DNA of 64,000 bases, from contig JAIPDL010000002.1 in the NCBI GenBank assembly GCA_021737695.1, positions 102,038 through 166,037 on the forward strand. Direction: 5' to 3'. Made by a program: the position numbers and the translations under genes. Source of the DNA: Desulfotignum sp. (GTDB lineage: Bacteria; Desulfobacterota; Desulfobacteria; Desulfobacterales; Desulfobacteraceae). Below the pieces are notes generated by a model that did no database searches, was not told the origin of the DNA, and was given only the letters and a program-made list of their open reading frames with translations. This document shows, piece after piece, positions 17,183-27,212 of this stretch; position 1 is the stretch's first letter, and each line of letters begins with the position of its first letter.

Positions 17183-20100
17183 AATTATCCGTATTGCTGC
17201 AAGACATCGTCCCTTCGTTGCCGCAAACAGACGTGGAGATCACCGGCATCCAGACCCGGGCCCAGAACATCCAGCCGGGCCAATTGTTTCTGGCCATCAA
17301 AGGATATGCCGCCGACGGTCACGATTACATCAAAATTGCCCTGGACAAAGGGGCGAGCGCCGTGGTGGCCCAGAACAATCCCGGCCGTCTGAACCGGGTT
17401 ATTCAAGTGGAAAATTCCCGCCGGGCCGCTGGAATCATTGCCGCCAGATTCTTTGGAAACCCGTCCCAGGACCTGTTTCTGGTGGGCGTGACCGGCACCA
17501 ACGGAAAAACCACCATCACCTATCTGATGGAACAGATGTTTCTGGCGGCCGGTTTCCGCTGCGGGGTCATGGGCACCATCAATATCCGTTACAACAGCAG
17601 GCATGTGGATGCCCCCACCACCACCCCGGATGCGTTGACGATCCAGAAAACCCTGGCTGAAATGAAACAGGCCGGCATCACCCATGTCATCATGGAAGTG
17701 TCTTCCCACGGCCTGGATCAGTTCCGGGTGGACGGGTGTCATTTTGATATGGGAATTTTCACCAACCTGACCCAGGATCACCTGGATTATCATCCGGACA
17801 TGACCGCGTATTACCAATGCAAAAAACGGTTTTTCACTGATTTTCTCAGGCCTGGTGTCAACGCACCCCGGTTGTCAGCCGTCATCAACATGGATGACCC
17901 CTGGGGTGCCCGGCTGGCAGGCGAACTGGATTTTCCGGCCATGCGTGTCAGCGCTGAAACTGCCGAAAACAACAGGGATTTGGAAATCCGGGTCCAGGAT
18001 ATCATGGACTCGATCCAGGGCATCTTCGGGCGTATGCATCTGGGCAGCGACACCATGGCGTTTTCCTCTTCCCTCACCGGCCGGTTCAATCTGGAAAATA
18101 TCTTATGTGCGGCCGGGGCCGCCTATGGCGCAGGGGTAGACCCCATACAAATCCAACAGGGACTGGCGGCCTGCACCGGTGTGCCCGGCCGGCTGGAAAA
18201 GGTTGCCAATCCGTTGAACCGGTATCTGTTTGTGGATTACGCCCACACACCCGACGCTCTGGAATCGGTCCTCAAAACTTTGAAACAGCGCGCCACCCGC
18301 CGCCTGGTCACTGTTTTCGGATGCGGCGGGGACCGGGACCGCACCAAGCGGCCGTTGATGGGAAAAATTGCCTGCCGTTACAGTGATGTGACCATTGTCA
18401 CATCCGATAACCCCAGGACTGAAAATCCGGACCAGATCATTGAAGATATCCTGACAGGTATCCGGGAAACCGGAACCGTGGTAACCCCATGTCCTGATCT
18501 GTCCGCCGCCGTTGAATCCTCAACATATGCGGATTTTTCCGGGACGATCTGTCACCCAGACCGGAAATATGCCCTGAATGCGGCTGTGCGGATTTCCCGG
18601 CCCGGAGACATCATCCTGGCAGCAGGGAAAGGCCATGAAACCTACCAGATCACCAATACCGGCACCATCCATTTCGATGACCGGGAGCAGCTGGCCGCCG
18701 CCTGTAAAGCCATGGCAGAACGATTCGTTCCCATCGCCTGGACCCGAAACGATATCGCTGCTGCCCTGGGAACATCCCCCACAGCAGACACCTTGGATGA
18801 TGCATTTGTATTCACAGGTATCAGTACGGACTCCAGAACCATTCTTTCCCATGAAATATTTCTGGCTTTGACCGGGGATACGTTTGACGGCCACGGCTTT
18901 ATTCCGGATCTGGTCTCACGCGGTATCCGGGGATTTGTGGTGAAAACCGGCACCCGGATCAATTCAAAAGAAAAAAACATCGCCCCCGCCCCTGAATCAG
19001 GACCGGTGGTGTATGAAGTGCAAGACACCCTCGAGGCTCTGGGAAGACTGGGACATTTCCAGCGGACACGATCCCGGGCAAACGTGCTGGCCATAACCGG
19101 TTCCAACGGAAAAACCTCCACTTGCCGTATGGCCCGGGCCATTTTTCAAACCACGTTTGACACTTTGGCCACCCAGAAGAACTTTAACAACGAAATCGGG
19201 GTTCCCCGGACACTGCTGTCATTGTCTTCTGCCCACCAGTGGGCTGTGGTGGAAATGGGCATGAACCAGCCCGGAGAGATGAACCGCCTGTCCGGCATTG
19301 CCAGGCCGGATATCTGTGTTGTCACCAACACCACCGGGGCCCACCTGGAAGGATTAAAAACCGCTGACAATGTGGCCCGGGAAAAAGCGCGGATTTTTGA
19401 TCATGCCGCTCCCGGCAGTGTGGCCGTAATTTTCAACGATGACCCCAGAGCCCGGATTTTAAAAGATCATGCCCGAAACACTCAGGCAATTGAAAGAATC
19501 GTGACATTTGGCAGCGATGACACGGCAGATGTGTATGCCACAGATATCCGTTCCTCCGGTGGGATGACCCGGTTTCTGGGTCATATTCAGGGAGAAGCCG
19601 CCCGCTTTCATCTGCAATCTCCGGCCCGGTTCATGATATTCAACGCCCTGGCCGCCCTGGCGGCAGCAGCAGTGGCCGGCATCCGCGTACCAGACATGCA
19701 GGCCGGCATGGCCGCATTCACCCCGGTTTCGGGACGGCTCGACATCCAGACACTCCCCGGCGGTATTCATCTGATCGATGATACGTATAATGCCAATCCC
19801 GCTTCTATGACCCTGGCATTGATGACCCTGGCTGAGATGGCAAAAGATCCGGCCGCATCGGGAACCGGCCGGACTGTGGCGATTTTAGGAGATATGCGGG
19901 AACTGGGTCCTGACAGCGAACACCTCCATCGGTCTATGGGACAAACCGCTGCAACACTGGGGATTACCCGGTTATATCTGTACGGCCCGCTGAGCAGCCA
20001 CATTCTGGCAGGGGCTCTGGCAGAGGGAATGGCCAAAGATGCCGTGTTTCACGGCACCAAACAGGAAATCGAAGACCGGGTTCAGGCATTTATACATGCC

Positions 20101-20208
20101 GGTGACTGGATTCTGGTCAAGGGCTCCCGGAGCATGGCCATGGAAACCCTCATTGCCCGGATGCAGACACGTCTGCATGACACGGTTTCAAAACAGGGAA
20201 AGGATTGA
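17179..20208 (+). CDS. murEF: Fused MurE-MurF: meso-DAP-adding and D-Ala-D-Ala-adding ligases
   Basis: One uninterrupted 1009-residue frame carries two complete Mur ligases. Residues 1 to about 512 are MurE: P-loop GTNGKTT (106-112) and DNPRTENP (410-417), the motif that selects meso-diaminopimelate. Residues from about 516 are MurF, with STDSR-like ISTDSRTI near 550, P-loop GSNGKTS (641-647) and IDDTYNANPASM later. The junction is only a few residues (RFVPIAWTRND). No stop or start signal separates the halves, so a single polypeptide should catalyse two successive cytoplasmic steps from UDP-MurNAc-dipeptide to the pentapeptide. In most bacteria murE and murF are separate neighbours. Confidence 0.94.
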   Translation: MKLSVLLQDIVPSLPQTDVEITGIQTRAQNIQPGQLFLAIKGYAADGHDYIKIALDKGASAVVAQNNPGRLNRVIQVENSRRAAGIIAARFFGNPSQDLFLVGVTGTNGKTTITYLMEQMFLAAGFRCGVMGTINIRYNSRHVDAPTTTPDALTIQKTLAEMKQAGITHVIMEVSSHGLDQFRVDGCHFDMGIFTNLTQDHLDYHPDMTAYYQCKKRFFTDFLRPGVNAPRLSAVINMDDPWGARLAGELDFPAMRVSAETAENNRDLEIRVQDIMDSIQGIFGRMHLGSDTMAFSSSLTGRFNLENILCAAGAAYGAGVDPIQIQQGLAACTGVPGRLEKVANPLNRYLFVDYAHTPDALESVLKTLKQRATRRLVTVFGCGGDRDRTKRPLMGKIACRYSDVTIVTSDNPRTENPDQIIEDILTGIRETGTVVTPCPDLSAAVESSTYADFSGTICHPDRKYALNAAVRISRPGDIILAAGKGHETYQITNTGTIHFDDREQLAAACKAMAERFVPIAWTRNDIAAALGTSPTADTLDDAFVFTGISTDSRTILSHEIFLALTGDTFDGHGFIPDLVSRGIRGFVVKTGTRINSKEKNIAPAPESGPVVYEVQDTLEALGRLGHFQRTRSRANVLAITGSNGKTSTCRMARAIFQTTFDTLATQKNFNNEIGVPRTLLSLSSAHQWAVVEMGMNQPGEMNRLSGIARPDICVVTNTTGAHLEGLKTADNVAREKARIFDHAAPGSVAVIFNDDPRARILKDHARNTQAIERIVTFGSDDTADVYATDIRSSGGMTRFLGHIQGEAARFHLQSPARFMIFNALAALAAAAVAGIRVPDMQAGMAAFTPVSGRLDIQTLPGGIHLIDDTYNANPASMTLALMTLAEMAKDPAASGTGRTVAILGDMRELGPDSEHLHRSMGQTAATLGITRLYLYGPLSSHILAGALAEGMAKDAVFHGTKQEIEDRVQAFIHAGDWILVKGSRSMAMETLIARMQTRLHDTVSKQGKD

Positions 20209-20211
20209 TTC

Positions 20212-21291
20212 ATGTTTTACGAATTTTTATACCCCCTTCATGACCAGTTATCCTTTCTCAATATTTTCCGGTATATCACGTTCCGATCAATTTACGGGGG
20301 GGTGAGCGCATTTTTGATCTGTTTTTTTCTGGGTCCAGCAGTGATCCGAAAGCTGGCGGCCATGCAGATCGGACAGGTGATCCAGACGGACGGTCCCCAA
20401 ACCCATCTGGGCAAACAGGGTACCCCTACCATGGGGGGCAGTCTGATTCTGTTTTCAGTGTTCACCACCACTATTTTCTGGGGCAATCTGACCAACCATT
20501 ACATTTTTATTTTACTGCTCACGCTGCTGCTGTTCGGGGCCATCGGATTTGTGGATGATTTTCTCATGCAGGTCAAAAAACGGAACATGGGATTCACAGC
20601 CAAAGGCAAATTCATCATTCAGATCGCCTGTGGACTGGTAATCAGTCTGCTGATTTTTATCAGCCCGGACTTTACCACCACCTTGACCGTGCCGTTTTTC
20701 AAAGATTTTTCACCGGACTTAGGCATCTGGTACATCCCGTTCGCCTGCCTGGTCATTGTCGGTGCTTCCAACGCCGTGAACCTGACCGACGGACTGGACG
20801 GACTGGCCATCGGTCCGGTGATCGTGGCCTCGGTCACATATATGTTTTTTGCCTATGTGGCCGGACATATCCAGATTGCCGAATACCTGCATGTGCGCCA
20901 TATCACCTCTGCCGGAGAAATCTCAGTAATCTGCGCCATTCTGGCCGGAGCCGGCATGGGATTTTTATGGTTCAACGCCCACCCGGCCCAGATTTTCATG
21001 GGGGATTCCGGTTCCCTGCCTTTGGGCGCGATTCTGGGTGCCATTGCCGTGGTGGTGAAACAGGAAATACTGCTGCTCATTGTGGGTGGGCTGTTCGTCA
21101 TGGAAGCCCTGTCCGTGATTATTCAGGTCGGGTATTTCAAACTGACCAAAGGAAAACGGATCTTTAGAATGGCCCCTTTACATCACCATTTTGAACTCAA
21201 AGGCTGGCATGAATCCAAAGTCATCGTCCGGTTCTGGATCATTGCCATCACCCTGGCTATTTTATCTTTAGGTACGTTGAAAATAAGGTGA
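20212..21291 (+). CDS. mraY: Phospho-N-acetylmuramoyl-pentapeptide transferase
   Basis: Polytopic membrane enzyme that transfers phospho-MurNAc-pentapeptide to undecaprenyl phosphate, making lipid I. The 359-residue protein shows the MraY motifs KQGTPTMGGSLI, FVDDFLMQVKKRNMGFTAKGK, NLTDGLDGLAIG, and the C-terminal MAPLHHHFELKGWHESKV. ATG start 3 bp after the murEF stop. Confidence 0.97.
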   Translation: MFYEFLYPLHDQLSFLNIFRYITFRSIYGGVSAFLICFFLGPAVIRKLAAMQIGQVIQTDGPQTHLGKQGTPTMGGSLILFSVFTTTIFWGNLTNHYIFILLLTLLLFGAIGFVDDFLMQVKKRNMGFTAKGKFIIQIACGLVISLLIFISPDFTTTLTVPFFKDFSPDLGIWYIPFACLVIVGASNAVNLTDGLDGLAIGPVIVASVTYMFFAYVAGHIQIAEYLHVRHITSAGEISVICAILAGAGMGFLWFNAHPAQIFMGDSGSLPLGAILGAIAVVVKQEILLLIVGGLFVMEALSVIIQVGYFKLTKGKRIFRMAPLHHHFELKGWHESKVIVRFWIIAITLAILSLGTLKIR

Positions 21292-21299
21292 ACAAAATC

Positions 21300-22676
21300 A
21301 TGCATTTGCCCCGGACATCCTACATACTGATCTGCGGTTTGGGCCGATCCGGCCTGGCCATGGCACGGTTTCTGGCGGCCAGAGGATACACGGTCAAAGC
21401 CACGGACTTAGATGCCGCCAAAAATGTCCATGCATCTGAACTGCACGCACTGGGCATTGACACCCGGATCGGATCTCATGATTCAGACACCTTTATTCGG
21501 GCCGGGGCCATTGTGGTAAGCCCGGGGGTTCCCCTGAATATCCCGCATCTGGTACAGGCAAAAGCCGCCGGTGTGCCGCTGTTCGGGGATCTGGACATCT
21601 TCTCACAGTACAACACCACCCCGGTGGTGGCCGTTACCGGCACCAACGGCAAAACCACGGTCACCACCCTGGTGCGGGATATGCTGGAAGCTTCAGGCAT
21701 ATCCACGTTCACAGGCGGCAATATCGGCACACCATTGGTGGAATATCTCATGTCTGACACACCGGCCCGGGTCGTGGTGGCAGAAATTTCCAGTTTCCAA
21801 CTGGATCTGGCCCGAAGCTTTGCACCTGAAACCGCCGTGCTGCTCAATATTTCTCCGGACCATCTGGATCGATATGCGGACATGGCTGATTACTGCCGGT
21901 CCAAATGGTCGATTTTCAAAAATCAGGCACCTGACCATGCGGCCATAATCAATGCAGACATAGATGACACCTGCCTTGCCCGTCCAAACCTATCCGCCCG
22001 ATTATATAAATTTTCATCCACTCCGGACACCTGGGTTCACCGGGGGGCCAAAGTGGATAACCAGACCATTCATCTAATTCTGCCGGAAACTGCATCTGAT
22101 CCTCCCAGACAGATTGAATGTGAGAACCGGGTCCGAATTCCCGGCATACACAACCTGGAAAACATTGCCGCCGCCGCTCTGGCAACCCTGTGTGCCGGAG
22201 GAACTCTTTCGGGGATCCAACAGGCGGTCAATGCCTTTAATGGACTGCCCCACCGCTTGACATTCGTCACTGAAATACAAGGGGTTGGATTTTATAACGA
22301 TTCCAAAGCCACCAACACGGATGCGGTGATTCGTGCCCTGGCCTGCTTTACAAAACCCGTGGTTCTGATCCTGGGGGGCCGGGAAAAAGACACGGATTTC
22401 ACCCGGCTGGAACCGGCCATCTCACATGTCCGGCAGATCATTGCCATGGGTGAAGCCGCCCATCATATTCATGACGTGTTCTCTCCCATTCGGCAGGTGA
22501 ACGTGGTATCGAATATGAAAGCAGCGGTAATTGAAGCCCATAGGGCTTGCCGGCCCGGGGACGTGGTGCTGCTGTCTCCGGCCTGCGCCAGTTTTGATCT
22601 GTTTGAAAATTACGCGGCAAGGGGAGATGCCTTTATCCGTCATGTTCAGGATCTGGAGGCAAAAAACCATGGATAA
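21300..22676 (+). CDS. murD: UDP-N-acetylmuramoylalanine--D-glutamate ligase
   Basis: Cytoplasmic ligase adding D-glutamate to UDP-MurNAc-L-Ala. P-loop GTNGKTTVTTL, GGNIGTPLVEYL and the C-terminal LSPACASFDLFENYAARGDAF are typical. The ATG at 21300 is preferred (458 residues), as AAGGTGA lies eight bases upstream; a GTG at 21288 overlapping the mraY stop would add four residues but lacks a ribosome binding site. It overlaps ftsW by 8 bp. Confidence 0.95.
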   Translation: MHLPRTSYILICGLGRSGLAMARFLAARGYTVKATDLDAAKNVHASELHALGIDTRIGSHDSDTFIRAGAIVVSPGVPLNIPHLVQAKAAGVPLFGDLDIFSQYNTTPVVAVTGTNGKTTVTTLVRDMLEASGISTFTGGNIGTPLVEYLMSDTPARVVVAEISSFQLDLARSFAPETAVLLNISPDHLDRYADMADYCRSKWSIFKNQAPDHAAIINADIDDTCLARPNLSARLYKFSSTPDTWVHRGAKVDNQTIHLILPETASDPPRQIECENRVRIPGIHNLENIAAAALATLCAGGTLSGIQQAVNAFNGLPHRLTFVTEIQGVGFYNDSKATNTDAVIRALACFTKPVVLILGGREKDTDFTRLEPAISHVRQIIAMGEAAHHIHDVFSPIRQVNVVSNMKAAVIEAHRACRPGDVVLLSPACASFDLFENYAARGDAFIRHVQDLEAKNHG

Positions 22677-23805
22677 CGTCCGGTCCGTGCATCCGATTTT
22701 CAAGGAAAGACTACTGCTTTTTCCGGCATTGATGTTGTGCGGTATCGGCATTGTTATGGTCTATTCCGCATCCTCGGCCATTTCCATGCAGCACCATTTC
22801 ACACTTTTTTATTATCTCCAGCGCCAGATCATATTTTTTGGCATCGGTCTGGGCGTGTTGTTTGTGGCCGCCTCGTTTCCCTACCGGTTTTACAACTACC
22901 TGGCTTATGTGATTTTAATCACGGCCCTGATCTGTCTGACCGCGGTTCTCATCCCGGGGCTGGGGGTTGAAGCCAATGGGGCGCACCGGTGGCTGGATCT
23001 GGGCATGTTCCGATTCCAGCCCGCGGAATTTGCCAAGCTGGCCCTGATTTTGTTTCTGGGATACAGTCTGGCTAAAAAACAGCCCATGATCACGGATTTT
23101 TCCGTTGGATTCATGCCTCATATCATGGTCTTTGCCGTGTTTGCCACATTGATTATTTTTCAGCCGGATTTCGGTACCCTCGTGGTTTTGGGTCTGATCT
23201 GCTGGGGGATGATGTTTGTGGCCGGGGTCAAAATATGGCATCTGTTATGCCCGCTGCCTTTTATCATTCCCGTGGTATATTTTCTGATTTTCAAAGTGGA
23301 ATACCGGCTCACCCGGATTCTGACCTTTCTGGACCCCTGGGAAGATCCCTATAATGCCGGATACCAGATCACCCATTCATTGAAAGCCTTTGGATCCGGC
23401 GGACTTTTCGGTCAGGGCATCGGCATGGGCATGCAGAAAATGCATTATCTGCCCGAACCCCATACGGATTTTATTTTTTCCATTATCGGCGAGGAACTGG
23501 GCTTGATCGGGGTGCTGGCCATCTTGACCCTGTATGCCATCATCCTGGTCCGGGGCTGTGCCATTGCCAGGAATGCCGACACGGTGTTCGGCGCCATTAC
23601 CGCCACCGGGCTCACCCTGTATCTGGCCATACAAATCATTATCAACATCGGCGTGTCATTGAGCGTGTTCCCCACCAAAGGGCTGACCCTGCCTTTTATC
23701 AGTTATGGCGGCACCTCTTTGATCATCAACATGGCGGTAATGGGCATTTTAATGAACATCGGGGCTACCCGTTCCCCATCGCCTGAAAAGGAAGACCCGT
23801 CATGA
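22669..23805 (+). CDS. ftsW: Peptidoglycan glycosyltransferase FtsW
   Basis: SEDS-family membrane glycosyltransferase that polymerises septal lipid II with FtsI. 378 residues from the ATG at 22669, with GGAGG upstream, and about ten membrane segments. SEDS signatures are visible: MVYSASSA, GLGVEANGAHRWLDLGMFRFQPAEFAKL, YQITHSLKAFGSGGLFGQGI and the C-terminal FPTKGLTLPFISYGGTS. Any longer reading extends into murD and is not coding-like. Confidence 0.96.
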   Translation: MDNVRSVHPIFKERLLLFPALMLCGIGIVMVYSASSAISMQHHFTLFYYLQRQIIFFGIGLGVLFVAASFPYRFYNYLAYVILITALICLTAVLIPGLGVEANGAHRWLDLGMFRFQPAEFAKLALILFLGYSLAKKQPMITDFSVGFMPHIMVFAVFATLIIFQPDFGTLVVLGLICWGMMFVAGVKIWHLLCPLPFIIPVVYFLIFKVEYRLTRILTFLDPWEDPYNAGYQITHSLKAFGSGGLFGQGIGMGMQKMHYLPEPHTDFIFSIIGEELGLIGVLAILTLYAIILVRGCAIARNADTVFGAITATGLTLYLAIQIIINIGVSLSVFPTKGLTLPFISYGGTSLIINMAVMGILMNIGATRSPSPEKEDPS

Positions 23806-24920
23806 CTGACCACTTTCATGTCATCATTGCCGGCGGAAAAACAGGCGGACACCTGTTTCCGGGTATTGCCGTGGCCCAGGCCCTTCAGCGCAGGCATCCA
23901 GGGGTTCGGATTCGGTTTGTGGGCACCAGTGCTTTGTTTGAAACCACCACGTTGAATGCGTACGGGTTTGATCACACCCCGGTCTTTTCCCGGCCCCTTA
24001 AAGGCCGGACCCTGTTTCAGAAACTCAAAGGACTTGCCGCCATCCTGGTGTCACTGATCCAGTCTCTCTGGATTATCCGGCGGTTCAAGCCGGATTTTGT
24101 TCTGGGTGTGGGAGGATATGCCTCTTTTGCCGTGGTGCTGGCTGCCTGGATCTTTAGAATACCCACCGCCATTCAGGAACAAAATGCCTTTCCCGGCATG
24201 ACCAATCGCATGCTGGCTCGATTCAGCTCTGTGATTTTCACGGCCTTTGAAGATACCCGGGGATTTGATCAGAACCCTAAAACCCGGGTGACCGGAAACC
24301 CGGTCCGGGAACAGGGTCCCATTGTTCAAAATCCGGCATCCTGGATTTCAGACATCGATCCAAAAGACTTTGTTCTTCTGATCACCGGCGGCAGCCAGGG
24401 AGCGGCCAGCATTAACCGGGCCGTGATGGGCATGGCCCCCCGCATGACCGGAATGACAGATTTCTACATCATCTTTCAAACGGGAAAAGGGCATAATGCC
24501 GTCGTCACTGAAAAATTGCAGGTTGCCGGAATCCGGGCCCGGGTCCAGGACTTCTTTTCCGACTTGCCGTCTCTTCTGGAACAAGCGGATCTGGTGATCT
24601 GCCGGGCCGGGGCAGGCACCCTGTCCGAGCTCGCTGTCAAAGGGGTTCCCGCCATCCTGATCCCTTACCCCTATGCGGCGGATGATCATCAGACCTACAA
24701 CGCCAGATCCATGGCCGACCACGGCGCCGCTATCCTCATGGCAGACAGGGAACTGTCTTCAGACATCCTTTACCGGAAGGTAATGGATCTGAAATCCGAT
24801 CCAAACCGACTGAACCGCATGGCACATGCCATGGCACAGCTGGCAAAACCGGATGCAGCCGATCAGATTGCAGCCCATATTTTACAAAATAAAGGAGTCA
24901 ACCCCCGTGTATCAGACTGA
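23802..24920 (+). CDS. murG: UDP-GlcNAc--lipid I N-acetylglucosaminyltransferase
   Basis: Membrane-associated GT-B enzyme converting lipid I to lipid II. The 372-residue protein has the N-terminal GGKTGGHLFPGIAVAQAL loop, GVGGYASF, IQEQNAFPGMTNR, GGSQGAASINR and the C-terminal sugar-nucleotide site ICRAGAGTLSELAVKGVPAILIPYP. Its start overlaps the ftsW stop and its end overlaps murC. Confidence 0.97.
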   Translation: MTDHFHVIIAGGKTGGHLFPGIAVAQALQRRHPGVRIRFVGTSALFETTTLNAYGFDHTPVFSRPLKGRTLFQKLKGLAAILVSLIQSLWIIRRFKPDFVLGVGGYASFAVVLAAWIFRIPTAIQEQNAFPGMTNRMLARFSSVIFTAFEDTRGFDQNPKTRVTGNPVREQGPIVQNPASWISDIDPKDFVLLITGGSQGAASINRAVMGMAPRMTGMTDFYIIFQTGKGHNAVVTEKLQVAGIRARVQDFFSDLPSLLEQADLVICRAGAGTLSELAVKGVPAILIPYPYAADDHQTYNARSMADHGAAILMADRELSSDILYRKVMDLKSDPNRLNRMAHAMAQLAKPDAADQIAAHILQNKGVNPRVSD

Positions 24921-26274
24921 TTATCATATCCATTTTGTGGGCATCGGCGGCATCGGCATGAGCGGCATTGCCGAACTGCTCATTAATCTGGGATACACCG
25001 TATCCGGATCCGACCTGAAACTGTCTGCCATCACCCGGCGGTTGATGGACAAAGGTGCGACCATTTTCAAGGGACACAGCAAAAATCAGGTGGAAGGTGC
25101 AAATGTCATTGTCACTTCTTCCGCCATATCCCCGGAAAATCCGGAAGTGGTCCGGGCAAAGGAACTGGCCATCCCCATCATTCCCAGGGCGGAAATGCTG
25201 GCGGAGCTGATGCGCATCAAATATTCCATCGCCGTATCCGGAGCCCACGGCAAAACTTCCACCACGGCCATGGTCGCCCAGATTCTCAACACTGCCGGAC
25301 TGGACCCCACCGTGATCATCGGTGGCCTGCTCATGGGCCTGGACACCAACGCCCTTCACGGACAGGGGGACTATATCGTGGCTGAAGCCGATGAGAGCGA
25401 CGGCTCGTTTCTCAAATACGCCCCGGCCATTGCCGCAGTGACCAACATCGATCTGGAGCATCTGGATTTTTATAAAGACATTGAAGACATTAAAAACCAA
25501 TTCGTTCAGTTCATCAATTCCGTGCCGTTTTACGGGGTGGCCATTCTGTGCCTGGACAATGAACATGTCCAGAACATTCTGCCCCGGATCACAGTACGTC
25601 ACACCACCTTCGGCATGGCAGCCCAGGCTGACCTTCGGGCAACGGAAATCAGCTTCAACAACGGCAAAAGCCGGTTCACCGTTACCCGGCAAAACCAGAA
25701 TCTGGGCACCATTGTCCTCAATCTGGCCGGACAGCACAATATTTCAAACGCTTTGGCCGGGATTGCCACCGGACTGGAGCTGAAGATCCCTTTTGACACC
25801 ATCAAACAGGCATTGGAGCAGATCAAGGGGGTCAAACGCCGGCTGGAGATCAAAGGAGAGAAAAAACAGATCCTGGTCATGGATGATTACGGACACCATC
25901 CCACCGAAATTATCGCCACGTTGAATGCGGTGCGGGAAAGTTTTCCGGATCGGCGCCTGGTGGTGATTTTTCAGCCCCACCGCTATACAAGGACCCAGGC
26001 ACTGTCCAATAAATTTTCCCGGGCCTTCTACCAGTCGGATATATTGATTCTGGTTCCCATCTATGCGGCCAGTGAAAACCCCATTCCCGGAGTGGATTCC
26101 CGGCAGTTGTGTCTGGGCATCCAGGCCCATGGTCATAAGGATGTATCCTTTGCCCCGGATTTTACCCAGGCATTGTCCATCATTACCCACAAACTCAAAC
26201 CCCAGGACCTGGTACTCACCCTGGGCGCAGGCGACATTCACACCCTGGGTGAACAATTGCTGGAGATTATATAA
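24907..26274 (+). CDS. murC: UDP-N-acetylmuramate--L-alanine ligase
   Basis: First amino-acid ligase of murein precursor synthesis. The GTG at 24907 has AAAGGAG upstream and gives the family N-terminus (HIHFVGIGGIGMSGIAELL) with a total of 455 residues. Also visible are P-loop SGAHGKTSTTAMV, ADESDGSFL, VMDDYGHHPTEI and FQPHRYTRTQ. The coding end of murG overlaps by 14 bp. Confidence 0.96.
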   Translation: MYQTDYHIHFVGIGGIGMSGIAELLINLGYTVSGSDLKLSAITRRLMDKGATIFKGHSKNQVEGANVIVTSSAISPENPEVVRAKELAIPIIPRAEMLAELMRIKYSIAVSGAHGKTSTTAMVAQILNTAGLDPTVIIGGLLMGLDTNALHGQGDYIVAEADESDGSFLKYAPAIAAVTNIDLEHLDFYKDIEDIKNQFVQFINSVPFYGVAILCLDNEHVQNILPRITVRHTTFGMAAQADLRATEISFNNGKSRFTVTRQNQNLGTIVLNLAGQHNISNALAGIATGLELKIPFDTIKQALEQIKGVKRRLEIKGEKKQILVMDDYGHHPTEIIATLNAVRESFPDRRLVVIFQPHRYTRTQALSNKFSRAFYQSDILILVPIYAASENPIPGVDSRQLCLGIQAHGHKDVSFAPDFTQALSIITHKLKPQDLVLTLGAGDIHTLGEQLLEII

Positions 26275-26279
26275 ATCCG

Positions 26280-27212
26280 ATGACATCGCATTCAGGCATA
26301 ACCGTTTTGCAGCAGAAATTTCATCTGAAAACAGATGTTTTGATGGCTGCACATACCCGCCTGAATGTCGGAGGACCCGCAGACCTTCTGGCACAGCCCG
26401 GCACCCGGCAGGAACTGGTAACCCTGCTGGCTGCCGCAAAAAACGCGTCTGTGCCGGTAACCATCGTAGGGGGCGGGTGCAACCTGCTGGTCTCGGATCA
26501 GGGGATCCGGGGACTGGTGGTGGTGACCACACACCTTAAATCCGGCATCCAGGTTCGACCGCACTCCGGCGATCATGTGCATCTTTTCATGGAAGCCGGT
26601 CAGCCGCTGTCCACGGTCTGCAAATATGCCGTAAACCAGGGTCTGACCGGTCTGGAATTTTGTGCGGGAATTCCCGGCACAGTCGGGGGTGCCGTAATCA
26701 TGAATGCGGGCACGGCTGAGAAGGGCATCTGCAACCGGGTATACAGCCTGGAAGTTCTGAATCTGAATACCATGAGTATTCATACCCTGAAAAAAGACGT
26801 TTTGTCCTTTTCCTATCGGCGGTTGCATCTTGACAATCATATGATTTTAGGCATCACGCTGGCCCTGTCACCGGGTGATCCGGCCCGGATCAAGCAGACG
26901 TATGAAAACATTCTTTTACGCAAGCAACACACCCAGCCCATGGATCTGCCCAGTGCCGGGTGTTTTTTCAAAAATCCGGGTCCGGACCGGCCGGCCGGCA
27001 AACTGATCGAAGAAGTGGGGCTCAAGGGAAAAACCATCCAGGATGCCCAGGTATCTTTGGTCCATGCCAACTATATTGTCAATCTCGGCCATGCCACCTG
27101 CCGGGACATTCTGGCACTGAAAGAGCATATTCAACAACGGGTGATGGATCGATACAATATCGTTCTTGAAACCGAAGTCATCACCACAGGAGATGGAATG
27201 AAAAATGAATGA
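26280..27212 (+). CDS. murB: UDP-N-acetylenolpyruvoylglucosamine reductase
   Basis: FAD-dependent reductase forming UDP-MurNAc. The 310-residue protein has the FAD-binding GGGCNLLVSDQGIRG, GLEFCAGIPGTVGGAVIMNAG (type I-like arrangement), the SYRRL motif with the Tyr-Arg of the active site, and SAGCFFKNP near residue 220, then LIEEVGLKG. It lies between murC and ftsQ; no ddl gene is found here, unlike many dcw clusters. Confidence 0.95.
   Translation: MTSHSGITVLQQKFHLKTDVLMAAHTRLNVGGPADLLAQPGTRQELVTLLAAAKNASVPVTIVGGGCNLLVSDQGIRGLVVVTTHLKSGIQVRPHSGDHVHLFMEAGQPLSTVCKYAVNQGLTGLEFCAGIPGTVGGAVIMNAGTAEKGICNRVYSLEVLNLNTMSIHTLKKDVLSFSYRRLHLDNHMILGITLALSPGDPARIKQTYENILLRKQHTQPMDLPSAGCFFKNPGPDRPAGKLIEEVGLKGKTIQDAQVSLVHANYIVNLGHATCRDILALKEHIQQRVMDRYNIVLETEVITTGDGMKNE

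Noticed and set aside
21288..21299. GTG start for murD overlapping the mraY stop
   Set aside because: No Shine-Dalgarno; the ATG at 21300 has AAGGTGA at the right distance.
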